From assembly GCF_002797685.1 (NCBI RefSeq), contig NZ_PGFH01000001.1, positions 434,001 to 498,000 of the forward strand: DNA of 64,000 nt. The letters are read 5' to 3'. Under the pieces are notes generated by a model that was given only the letters and a program-made list of their open reading frames with translations, made no database searches and was not told the DNA's origin. Origin of the DNA: Salinibacterium amurskyense. Lineage in GTDB: Bacteria; Actinomycetota; Actinomycetes; Actinomycetales; Microbacteriaceae. The first letter of the stretch is position 1. Each line of letters starts with the position of its first letter. This document shows positions 1-6,532 of this stretch, in pieces. Both the position numbers and the translations under genes were made by a program.

Positions 1-128
1 GGACTCCTTGGAACGACGGTGATCTCTGAGTGAGAGTAAACCTATAGAACCAGAGTTCATATTTCAAGCGTGTGTCCAAATCGTCACAAAAGGGCAACGG
101 CTCAGGTGATCGGTGCGAGAATTGAGCA

Positions 129-932
129 ATGCACTCGACCGACTCGGCAGACGCGCCGCGAAAAAGTGCGGTGGTCGCCGACGACACCGCACGCTCTCGC
201 GATGCCTCGAGGCCTGGCCGCTTGCAGGGTGCGCTCTTTCAGTCGATCGGCGATGCCGGTCGAGCCGAGCTCGTTGAACGCCGTCTCGCCAGTGCAATTA
301 CGGGCGGCCATCTGCGGGCAGGGGAGCGTCTTCCCTCTGAAAACGACCTCGCTCGAAGCTTCGGCGTAGCGCCGACAACCGTGCGCGAATCGCTGCTGGC
401 CCTGCGCAGCCAGGGCCTCGTGGTGACTCGTCGCGGTCGCAATGGCGGCAGCTTCGTGGCGGACTCAGCCGACCCCGTAGCTCACGCGCGCACCGCCTTG
501 GCGGCAACATCCCGCGTCGCCCTTCGTGATTTGGGCGCCCACTACGCCGCCATCACGGCTGCGTGCGTTCGCTTGGCTGCGCGCCGAGCGGTGCCCTCTG
601 AAGTGCAGCAAGTGCGCTCGCGCCTGAGTCGTCTCGACGAGTCGGATCTCGAACAGTGGCGCAGCACCCTCGACGATGCGCAGATCGAACTCGTCGCGCT
701 CAGCCAATCGGCCCGCCTCACCCGTGAACAGATGCGATTGCAGGCCGAAATGTCGCCGATGCTTCGCCTGATCGACGTGGATGAGACATCCCGTCGGGCT
801 CAACCAGTGCTGCTGGCCAGCGTGGTGGATGCCGTTGAAGCCGGCGATGACCACGAAGCCGTTGCGGCCACCGAACGCATGGTCGATGCCGTGATCAACG
901 CCCTCATCGATCTGCAGTCCCAATCGCGGTGA
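129..932 (+). CDS. GntR-family (FadR/FCD type) transcriptional regulator
   Basis: 267 aa. A winged helix-turn-helix at about residues 47-112 (LPSENDLARSFGVAPTTVRE, then a GGSFV wing) is followed by an all-helical region of about 140 residues that fits the FCD ligand-binding domain of FadR-like regulators. Such proteins usually repress a nearby catabolic operon and release DNA on binding a carboxylic acid. The first ~40 residues are a low-complexity extension, so the start may lie downstream. The ATG at 129 is preceded by GAGAAT ending six bases upstream, the leaderless pattern seen elsewhere in this window. The next gene, a Cache-domain protein, follows after 97 bases on the same strand and may be co-transcribed. 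The ligand cannot be read from the sequence. Confidence 0.85.
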   Translation: MHSTDSADAPRKSAVVADDTARSRDASRPGRLQGALFQSIGDAGRAELVERRLASAITGGHLRAGERLPSENDLARSFGVAPTTVRESLLALRSQGLVVTRRGRNGGSFVADSADPVAHARTALAATSRVALRDLGAHYAAITAACVRLAARRAVPSEVQQVRSRLSRLDESDLEQWRSTLDDAQIELVALSQSARLTREQMRLQAEMSPMLRLIDVDETSRRAQPVLLASVVDAVEAGDDHEAVAATERMVDAVINALIDLQSQSR

Positions 933-1029
933 ACTAGCGGTGCGGGGCATCTGGTGCATAGGATGCCACGAACAGGATCAGTCAGAGTAGGCGGCACCCG
1001 ATGATTACCAGCCAGAGCGCGGCGCAGCG

Positions 1030-1734
1030 ATGACGACAGCAACGAGCACGAGCACAGCAGCTCGCGCGGCGGCCATCGTCTCGCAGTATTTCAGCGCCCC
1101 GATTGCCAGCCTCGAAGCCACCGCAACCCAACTCGGCACTGAGCTCGCGGCATACGGAAACCTCGGCCCGCTCTCGTCTCAGCAGCTTGATGCGCTGGTC
1201 GAACCGCACGCTCTTGCGACGGTGTCGCTGCCCGATGTTCACATCTACGGCGCCGGGTTTATCGCCGCCGTTGGACTGCTGACGGATGAGCGAAATCACC
1301 TTTCGTGGTGGCAGGGCGATGACCCCAAACGCCTGCTTTTGGCCGCGCAATCGGTGAACAAAGAGCACATCGATTACAGCGAACTTGAGTGGTTCCGCGT
1401 GCCAATGGAGACCGGTCGCGGCCACGTTGCCGGGCCCTACGTCGACTACCTCTGCAGTGATGAATACACGATCACGATCGCCGCTCCCGTGCACATTGAT
1501 GGCACGTTCGTCGGCGTCGCTGGCCTCGATTTACTGATCGATTCGGTCGAGCGACAACTGCTGCCGAAGCTCGCCGAACTCGGCGACAAAGTCACTCTCG
1601 TCAACAGCGTCGGTCGCGTTGTGATCTCGACGGATGCGCGTCACGCCACCGGCGATGCCGTGCGTGCCGGAGCACTCGCCGAACTCGCGCGCACAGCCTG
1701 TGAGGGCGTCGCGTTGGAGATTATCGCGGAGTAG
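1030..1734 (+). CDS. Cache-domain-like sensory protein, no membrane segment
   Basis: 234 aa with no signal peptide or hydrophobic helix, so probably cytoplasmic. Residues ~150-180 (AAPVHIDGTFVGVAGLDLL) match the typical end of a PDC/Cache small-molecule binding fold: a conserved aromatic and strand region, then 'G..G.AG.D'. Cache domains are normally extracellular parts of chemoreceptors and kinases. Stand-alone soluble forms next to FadR-type regulators occur in actinobacteria, where they may act as ligand-binding partners. That role is inference. No output domain is present. It lies 97 bases downstream of the FadR-like regulator and is followed by a 13-bp tandem repeat. Confidence 0.6.
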   Translation: MTTATSTSTAARAAAIVSQYFSAPIASLEATATQLGTELAAYGNLGPLSSQQLDALVEPHALATVSLPDVHIYGAGFIAAVGLLTDERNHLSWWQGDDPKRLLLAAQSVNKEHIDYSELEWFRVPMETGRGHVAGPYVDYLCSDEYTITIAAPVHIDGTFVGVAGLDLLIDSVERQLLPKLAELGDKVTLVNSVGRVVISTDARHATGDAVRAGALAELARTACEGVALEIIAE

Positions 1735-1743
1735 TTCGACGCA

Positions 1744-1886
1744 GCGATAGCCGGCGGCGGTCGTCGACGGCTATGGCCGGTCGCGATGGTTGGCAGCCAT
1801 GAGCGGCTGCGACGGCCGACCGCGATGCTCGGTCACGATGCCCGACAGCGATGGCCGACCGCAAGCTCCGGCCACGACCCCGAACG
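1744..1886. repeat. Degenerate 13-bp tandem repeat, 11 units
   Basis: Eleven contiguous 13-base units run from 1744 to 1886 with consensus GCGATGGCCGRCC. The clearest units are at 1809, 1822, 1848 and 1770. The period is not a multiple of three and the array lies just after the stop of the Cache-domain gene, so it is not coding. Units are diverged, suggesting an old minisatellite or a string of protein-binding sites. It ends directly before the hairpin at 1890-1922. Confidence 0.7.
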
Positions 1887-1889
1887 CAC

Positions 1890-1922
1890 AAACGGCCTCC
1901 CGGTTATCCCGGAAAGCCGTTT
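1890..1922 (-). terminator. Terminator-like hairpin after the FMN reductase gene
   Basis: Arms AAACGGC (1890-1896) and GCCGTTT (1916-1922) are perfectly complementary, with an inner CCGG pairing and a short loop. It sits 18 bases past the stop of the minus-strand reductase gene and is followed on that strand by only a short T stretch, so termination is plausible but not strong. It may work in both directions, since the + strand gene ends upstream. Confidence 0.55.
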
Positions 1923-1940
1923 GAGGGGGTGTGCGTGAGC

Positions 1941-2522
1941 TTAGGCGGCGGCGGTGGCCAGCTGCTCGGTGCGAACGAATGCCATTCCGCGCGTCCATGC
2001 GGTGAGCTGGTCAACCATCGGCGCGAGCGTGCCGGCGTTCTGCTCGGTCGGTGCGAAGACGCTGAAGCTTTCGAAGTCGGTGAACAGCGAGAACATGACG
2101 GAGCGCTGCACGTGAGCGACCTGAAGTTCGGAGAGCACTCCGCGCAGGTGTTCGACGGCGCGAACGCCACCCATCGAACCGTAGGAGACGAAGCCGGCGG
2201 CCTTGTTGTTGAACTCGGCGTTCAGGTACGACAGGGCGTTCACGAGAACGGGCCCTGCGCTGTGGTTGTACTCGTGGGCTACGAAGATGAAGCCGTCGAA
2301 CTCGCTGATCTTGGCTGACCACGCCTTGGTGTGGTCGTTTTGGTAGTTCTGGTACGCCGCGGGGTAAGGCTCGTCGAGCATCGGAAGGTCGAAGTCGGCG
2401 ATGTTGACGAGTTCGAACTCAGCATCGTCGCGGGTCGAAACCTGGGCGAGAACCCATTCTGCTACGGACTGGTTGACGCTGCCGGGGCGGCTGGCGCCCG
2501 TGATGATCGCAATCTTGGTCAT
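1941..2522 (-). CDS. NAD(P)H-dependent FMN reductase (flavodoxin-like)
   Basis: 193 aa, the usual length of the NADPH-dependent FMN reductase family. The N-terminal phosphate loop GASRPGSVNQSVAEW (residues 9-23) binds FMN phosphate, and the YNHSAGPVLVNALSYL segment (~105-120) matches the family's isoalloxazine-contact region. Members reduce FMN, quinones or azo dyes with NAD(P)H in the cytoplasm. The ATG at 2522 has a good ribosome site (AAGGGG about seven bases upstream). It is divergent from a MarR regulator 105 bases away, a layout common for redox- or quinone-responsive pairs. Regulation by that MarR protein is inference. Confidence 0.88.
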   Translation of the reverse strand: MTKIAIITGASRPGSVNQSVAEWVLAQVSTRDDAEFELVNIADFDLPMLDEPYPAAYQNYQNDHTKAWSAKISEFDGFIFVAHEYNHSAGPVLVNALSYLNAEFNNKAAGFVSYGSMGGVRAVEHLRGVLSELQVAHVQRSVMFSLFTDFESFSVFAPTEQNAGTLAPMVDQLTAWTRGMAFVRTEQLATAAA

Positions 2523-2549
2523 GCTGTATCCCCTTAGGACGAGTTTTGT

Positions 2550-2582
2550 TGACGTGTCACTAAAGATGTTGTCATATCAACA
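2550..2582. promoter_or_regulatory. Candidate MarR operator between reductase and regulator genes
   Basis: The divergent intergenic region holds TGTTG-N6-CAACA (2567-2582, perfect arms) and TGAC-GT-GTCA (2550-2559). It is AT-rich compared with its neighbours. MarR proteins bind such 14-20 bp inverted repeats, often between themselves and a divergent target. Assignment is from position and symmetry only. Confidence 0.55.
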
Positions 2583-2627
2583 ATAAAGTGTCAAACTAAA
2601 TCTTGCGAGTGATGAAAAGAGGCTGTC

Positions 2628-3119
2628 GTGACGAACGCACGAGAAATGGATGACCGCGAAAACGCCGTGTGGCGCGGTTTTGTGAGCGCAACGCAGCAGT
2701 TGGTTTCGTCTCTCGACAAGCAGCTGGTGCAGGATGCACAGCTCTCCGGCCCGGAACACGCGGTGCTCACCGCCCTCGCCGAGCACGCCGAACAATCGGA
2801 CACTCTCGTTCGCGCCCGCGACCTCGGATTGTCCCTGGGCTGGGATCGCAGCCGGCTCTCTCACCTGCTCAAGCGGATGGAAGCTCGCGGCCTCCTTGAG
2901 CGCACAAGCTGCCCCTCGGATGCGCGCGGCCTAGACGTGCAAATCACCGCCGCGGGTCTCGAAGCTGTGCAGCAGGCCTCATCCGGCTATGCCGAGTTTG
3001 TGCGCACGCACTTCTTTGACGTGCTGACCCCCCAGGAGCAGGATGCTCTGGCCTCGGTCAGTCGCAAGATCAAGTCCACCCTCGAGCCGCAGTGCGACTC
3101 GGAGGCGGGCGCCGCGTAG
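2628..3119 (+). CDS. MarR-family transcriptional regulator
   Basis: 163 aa. The winged helix region at ~70-125 (LGLSLGWDRSRLSHLLKRME, then RTSCPSDARGLDVQITAAG) has the MarR recognition helix and the D-R-G wing motif typical of the family. Flanking N- and C-terminal helices form the dimer interface. The GTG at 2628 is preceded by AAGAGG with a five-base gap. It is divergent from the FMN reductase, with an inverted repeat in between, suggesting autoregulation and control of the reductase. Cysteine 97 or so in the wing (SCPSD) could be redox-sensing, but this is speculative. Confidence 0.88.
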   Translation: MTNAREMDDRENAVWRGFVSATQQLVSSLDKQLVQDAQLSGPEHAVLTALAEHAEQSDTLVRARDLGLSLGWDRSRLSHLLKRMEARGLLERTSCPSDARGLDVQITAAGLEAVQQASSGYAEFVRTHFFDVLTPQEQDALASVSRKIKSTLEPQCDSEAGAA

Positions 3120-3146
3120 TTGCCGCGCTAGTGACGCAGAGTCAGG

Positions 3147-3674
3147 TCAGTCGAGCGTCTTCGTGAGAACTTCAAACTGCAGGTCGTCGCGCCGCGGGGT
3201 GCCGACGCGCTCATCGCCATACGGGAACGGCTTCGTTATTCCGGTGCGCACGTAGCCGCGGCGTTCGTAAAACGCGATGAGTTCTTCCCGAACATCGATC
3301 ACGGTCATCTGCATCACAGCGACGGCCCACTCGCGAGCCGCATAGTTCTCGGCCTCGGCGAGCACCACGGATCCGAGACCGCTGCCCTGCTGAGCGGGAT
3401 CGACCGCGAACATCCCGAAGTAGCCCTCGCCGTCGACATCCGCCACGTGCGCGCACGCCACAAGCTGGTCGCCGCGCTCCGCCAGCAGGATGATCGAACG
3501 ATCCCGCGACAGATCCGCTTCCAACGCTGCAGCGTCGATGCGCTCGCCATCGATCAAGTCGGCTTCGCTCGTCCATCCGGCGCGGCTAGCGTCGCCCCGA
3601 TAGGCCGACGTAACCAGCACAACCAGGGCGGGGATGTCGTCGGTCGTTGCTGCGCGGAACGTCAGGGTCGTCAT
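3147..3674 (-). CDS. GNAT-family N-acetyltransferase
   Basis: 175 aa. It has the GNAT fold: a strand-4 region (GMFAVDPAQQGSGLGSVVL, with the Q-x-x-G-x-G acetyl-CoA pyrophosphate loop) followed by AENYAARE and the terminal ELIAFYERRGYVRTG motif. It transfers acetyl from acetyl-CoA to an unknown amine. The start is supported by TAAGCT (3681-3686 on the minus strand) ending six bases before the ATG, with no Shine-Dalgarno, so the transcript is probably leaderless. It converges on the MarR gene and diverges from the shikimate-dehydrogenase-like gene. Confidence 0.85.
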   Translation of the reverse strand: MTTLTFRAATTDDIPALVVLVTSAYRGDASRAGWTSEADLIDGERIDAAALEADLSRDRSIILLAERGDQLVACAHVADVDGEGYFGMFAVDPAQQGSGLGSVVLAEAENYAAREWAVAVMQMTVIDVREELIAFYERRGYVRTGITKPFPYGDERVGTPRRDDLQFEVLTKTLD

Positions 3675-3782
3675 GGCAGCAGCTTAGGCGCGATCGGAGG
3701 GTGGGGCGAAGCCTCCGCAAGCCAGGCCGGCCGTGTAGCCGTCGGCGGACTGCCGGGAAGTCAACGCGGCGATAATGGGTCA

Positions 3783-4595
3783 ATGCCGATCCTCAATAAA
3801 GACATGACGCTGTGCATTTCGTTGGCCGCGCGCCCCTCCAATCTCGGCACGCGGTTTCACAACTATCTGTACGAAGAACTCGGTATGAACTTCATCTACA
3901 AGGCCTTCACGACCAGCAACATTGAGGATGCCATCGCCGGAGTACGCGGCCTGGGCATCCGGGGTTGTTCCGTTTCGATGCCGTTCAAAGAGGCAGTGCT
4001 TGAGCTTGTGGATGTCGTCGAGCACTCCGCCGCTGCGATCGAGTCGGTGAACACGATCGTGAACAATGACGGCGTGCTCACGGCATCCAACACTGACTAT
4101 GAGGCTGTCGCCGACCTGATCGCCCGCTACCAGCTCGACCCGTCTTTGCCGGTGCTGGTTCGCGGATCGGGTGGCATGGCCAAAGCGGTCGTAGCCGCCT
4201 TCCACGGTGCCGGCTTTGCTGATGTGACCGTGCTCGCCCGCAATAGCGAGGCGGGCGAAGCGCTCGCCACGAAGTATGGCTACCGCGCCGTGAGCGTCGA
4301 CCCGCAGCCCGGCCACGCGGTGATCGTCAACGTCACCCCACTCGGGATGGCAGGCGACGCCGCCGACGAACTCGCATTCACGCCCGACCACATCCGCGCC
4401 GCGCAAACGGTGTTCGATGTGGTGGCGTTCCCAGCCGAGACCCCGCTCATTCGGGCCGCTCGGGATGCCGGAAAACTGGTCATCACGGGTGCCGAAGTCA
4501 TCGCACTCCAGGCCGCGGCGCAGTTCGTTCGCTACACCGGCGTCACGCTGACGCCCGACCAGATCGCGCGCGCTTCGGCGTTCTCGCGGGAGTAG
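3783..4595 (+). CDS. Shikimate 5-dehydrogenase-like protein (AroE-like/SdhL type)
   Basis: 270 aa from the ATG at 3783. The N-terminal catalytic domain carries LAARPSNLGTRFHNYLYEEL and SVSMPFKEAVLELVD (the catalytic Lys of M-P-[FH]-K), then ESVNTIV and SNTDYEA. The C-terminal Rossmann part has VRGSGGMAKAVVAA and VNVTPLGM. The pattern closely follows the Haemophilus HI0607-type shikimate dehydrogenase-like proteins, which reduce dehydroshikimate poorly and probably have another substrate, so this is not confidently the biosynthetic AroE. GATAAT (3771-3776) ends six bases before the ATG, indicating a leaderless start. An upstream in-frame extension exists but has no family similarity. Confidence 0.85.
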   Translation: MPILNKDMTLCISLAARPSNLGTRFHNYLYEELGMNFIYKAFTTSNIEDAIAGVRGLGIRGCSVSMPFKEAVLELVDVVEHSAAAIESVNTIVNNDGVLTASNTDYEAVADLIARYQLDPSLPVLVRGSGGMAKAVVAAFHGAGFADVTVLARNSEAGEALATKYGYRAVSVDPQPGHAVIVNVTPLGMAGDAADELAFTPDHIRAAQTVFDVVAFPAETPLIRAARDAGKLVITGAEVIALQAAAQFVRYTGVTLTPDQIARASAFSRE

Positions 4596-4631
4596 TGGCT
4601 CGTTCTGAGGCTGGCCCGCTACAGGCCTCCC

Positions 4632-4666
4632 TTGTCGATGGTCGATTTTCGTATTACATTAAATAT
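4632..4666 (+). promoter_or_regulatory. Leaderless promoter of the toxin-antitoxin pair
   Basis: TTGTCG (4632-4637), a 17-base spacer and TACATT (4655-4660) precede the ATG at 4667 by six bases. The -10 region (4651-4668) is strikingly AT-rich for this genome. No ribosome-binding site is present. Confidence 0.6.
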
Positions 4667-4930
4667 ATGAGTACAGGTGAATCGGTAAACGGAGTGCCCG
4701 TCACGGAAGAGCAGATCGCCGCATGGGCTGCTGAGGCAGAGGCTGGGTGCGACGTCGCCAAGTTGAAAGAGCGCGGACGGGGCCGCCCCGGGCGAGGCGC
4801 CGAGCCTTCGCAGGTCGTAGCGCTTCGGCTCACCCCAGATGAACTTGCCGCGATCGATGCCCGCGCGGCACGCGAGCACAAGACGCGGTCGGAGGCGATC
4901 CGCGACGCACTCACTTCATACGTCGCGTGA
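4667..4930 (+). CDS. Ribbon-helix-helix (CopG-type) antitoxin
   Basis: 87 aa from the ATG at 4667. The C-terminal ~37 residues form a ribbon-helix-helix unit: strand VVALRLT, helix PDELAAIDARAAREH, turn KT, helix RSEAIRDALTSYV. An earlier GTG at 4595 would add 24 residues unlike the family, and it overlaps the preceding stop. The promoter just upstream argues for 4667. The gene overlaps the next by four bases (GTGA), the usual translational coupling of type II toxin-antitoxin operons. RHH antitoxins normally repress their own promoter. Function is inferred from domain and layout. Confidence 0.75.
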   Translation: MSTGESVNGVPVTEEQIAAWAAEAEAGCDVAKLKERGRGRPGRGAEPSQVVALRLTPDELAAIDARAAREHKTRSEAIRDALTSYVA

Positions 4931-5166
4931 GGGTTCACGATTCGGCTCTCAAACACGGCGTTCGGTCAGAAGACTCAATCCAAGCTGCGACATGGGCGCT
5001 CTGGATTGAAGACCTTGATGATGACTCGCCCGCGCGCCAACTTCGCCTGGGGTTCGACACGCAGGGTCGTCTCCTTGAGACGGTTGTTCTCGTTTTCGAC
5101 AGCGGAAACGAACTAATCATCCACGCTATGAAAGCTCGGCCGCAGATGCTGGATCTGCTGCCCTAG
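4927..5166 (+). CDS. Putative toxin partner of the CopG-type antitoxin
   Basis: 79 aa, GTG start inside the antitoxin stop codon. It has the compact alpha-beta layout HDSALKHGV - LWIEDLDDD - LRLGFDTQGRLLETVVLVFD - ELIIHAMKARPQMLDLL. This resembles an actinobacterial family found next to RHH genes, distantly like BrnT/RelE-fold toxins (initial strand, helix, three-strand sheet, then HAM..R). RNase activity would be expected for that fold, but no catalytic residue can be assigned with confidence. Size, coupling and partner support a toxin role. Toxicity is not shown. Confidence 0.6.
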   Translation: MRVHDSALKHGVRSEDSIQAATWALWIEDLDDDSPARQLRLGFDTQGRLLETVVLVFDSGNELIIHAMKARPQMLDLLP

Positions 5167-5184
5167 AAATTACTTGGAAAGCAC

Positions 5185-6321
5185 CTACGCCCGCACCGAA
5201 ACCGTCACGGTGAACTTGCTGTTGCGTCCGGCCTGGCGGGTGGGGCCGACGGTGCGGTTCAAGTAGTCGCGATACCCGAGGTGCGTGTTGAAGACGACCC
5301 ACAGTTCGCCGCCGGGTTTGAGCACGCGGCGGGCGTCAGCCAGCATCCGCAAAGCAACGCCGGCGTGCACGGTGGCGCCGGTGTGGAAGGGCGGATTGCA
5401 CACGATCAGATCAGCACTGGCTGTCGGTCGTTCGGTGAGGGCGTCTTCGCGCGCGGCCTCAACGCGCGCTCCGACACCGTTTGCGTCGGCCGTTTCGCGG
5501 GTCGATGCCACGGCGGCGGCAGACTGGTCAATCGCCACAATGGCGAGATCGGGGCGGGCGAGAGCGAGCGAGACAGCGAGCACTCCGGTGCCGCTGCCGA
5601 GGTCGATCGCGGTGGCGGCATCCGGCTTCATCTCGGGCAGGAAGGTCAGCAGAAAACGGGTGCCGATGTCGAGAGCTGCACCGGCGAAGGCGCCACCGTG
5701 GGCGCTGACCGTGAGTTCGTCAACGGGAAGCTCAGGCTCCCGCAAGACCGACGTCGTGGGAAAACGCAGCTCGGTGTCGTCGTGCCCAATGCCGAACGCG
5801 GTCAGGGTGCGCGACTTCTGCCGTGCGCGCCCCGCGTTCACCTCGTTAAAGGAACGGCCCAACACCTCGTTCATTGCGAGCGTCATGTGTTTGATGCGGC
5901 CACCCGCAATCACCGTCACGTCGGGGGCAGCGTGCCGGGCAATCGCCTGGGCCCACTCGTCGAGCTCAGCCAGGCTGCGCGGCAATTGCATCAGCACCAC
6001 GCGCGCACCCGACAGTAGCGAGGCATCGAGCGGGTGCGATTCGTAGTGAATAGAGAGGTCGCCCGCATTGGCGGCCAGCGCCAGCTCTGACACGAGAGAA
6101 TCCTGAAAGACGCGGATGCCGCGGCACCCCGCCAGCGTCGCAGCTCCGAGAGTGAGCGCCCCATAGTTGTCGCCCATCACCACGAGTTCGCCGGCCTGCA
6201 AGCCTTCGAGCTGGGTCGCGGCTTCATCAAGGATGAGGCGATCGCTCGCATCCACCGCAAAAAGGTTGGGGGCTTCGAGGTCGGGCCAACGTCGCAGAGA
6301 GGCGAAAAGGTGGTCAGACAT
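5185..6321 (-). CDS. RlmG/RsmC-type rRNA (guanine-N2) methyltransferase
   Basis: 378 aa from the ATG at 6321. The C-terminal half is a class I SAM methyltransferase: motif I AIDLGSGTGVLA (~236-247), acidic loop IDQSAAAVA, and motif IV CNPPFHTG (~307-314). NPPF is characteristic of RsmC and RlmG, which methylate guanine N2 in 16S (G1207) or 23S (G1835) rRNA. The N-terminal half looks like the degenerate duplicate methyltransferase domain of these proteins, which helps RNA binding. Which of the two sites is modified cannot be told. An upstream start at 6357 adds 12 residues without support. It is convergent with the toxin gene. Confidence 0.8.
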   Translation of the reverse strand: MSDHLFASLRRWPDLEAPNLFAVDASDRLILDEAATQLEGLQAGELVVMGDNYGALTLGAATLAGCRGIRVFQDSLVSELALAANAGDLSIHYESHPLDASLLSGARVVLMQLPRSLAELDEWAQAIARHAAPDVTVIAGGRIKHMTLAMNEVLGRSFNEVNAGRARQKSRTLTAFGIGHDDTELRFPTTSVLREPELPVDELTVSAHGGAFAGAALDIGTRFLLTFLPEMKPDAATAIDLGSGTGVLAVSLALARPDLAIVAIDQSAAAVASTRETADANGVGARVEAAREDALTERPTASADLIVCNPPFHTGATVHAGVALRMLADARRVLKPGGELWVVFNTHLGYRDYLNRTVGPTRQAGRNSKFTVTVSVRA

Positions 6322-6399
6322 AGAGGAAGCTCTTTCGGTGGCGCGGCACCGCAGCAAGGCTGAGCGGCTGAGCCCAATCGTAGTCGAGGCCGTTAACCC

Positions 6400-6440
6400 A
6401 AAAAGCGAGCAGCCCCGGCACTAGGCGGGGCCACTCGCTC
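6400..6440 (-). terminator. Intrinsic terminator of the gabT-gabD operon
   Basis: On the minus strand, GCGAG-N2-3-GCCCC/GGGGC-CTCGC arms (6405-6417 with 6426-6438) form a stable interrupted stem followed by TTTTT (6404-6400). It begins nine bases after the stop of the small cysteine-rich frame, so that frame lies inside the gab transcript. Confidence 0.75.
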
Positions 6441-6448
6441 ACGGGAAT

Positions 6449-6532
6449 CTAGTTGTAGCCGCGCGTGATGTTCGGCTCGTCAACGCACAGAGGACATTCC
6501 TCGAGATGCGCCGACGGGATACAGTTGCACAT
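6449..6532 (-). CDS. 27-residue cysteine-rich microprotein coupled to gabD
   Basis: A small reading frame starts at an ATG that overlaps the gabD stop (TAATG, one-base overlap of TAA and ATG) and encodes 27 residues: MCNCIPSAHLEECPLC, then VDEPNITRGYN. It has four cysteines arranged as C-x-C and C-P-L-C plus a histidine, which suits binding of one zinc or iron atom. It ends nine bases before the operon terminator. Restart at a TAATG junction is a known way to couple translation. No known family is recognised. It may be a regulatory or metal-binding peptide, or a chance frame, but the coupling and cysteine pattern make expression likely. Confidence 0.5.
   Translation of the reverse strand: MCNCIPSAHLEECPLCVDEPNITRGYN

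Noticed and set aside
1-60. Minus-strand frame open at the left edge (ATG at 60)
   Set aside because: Only 20 codons are visible, with no ribosome site, hexamer or recognisable sequence.
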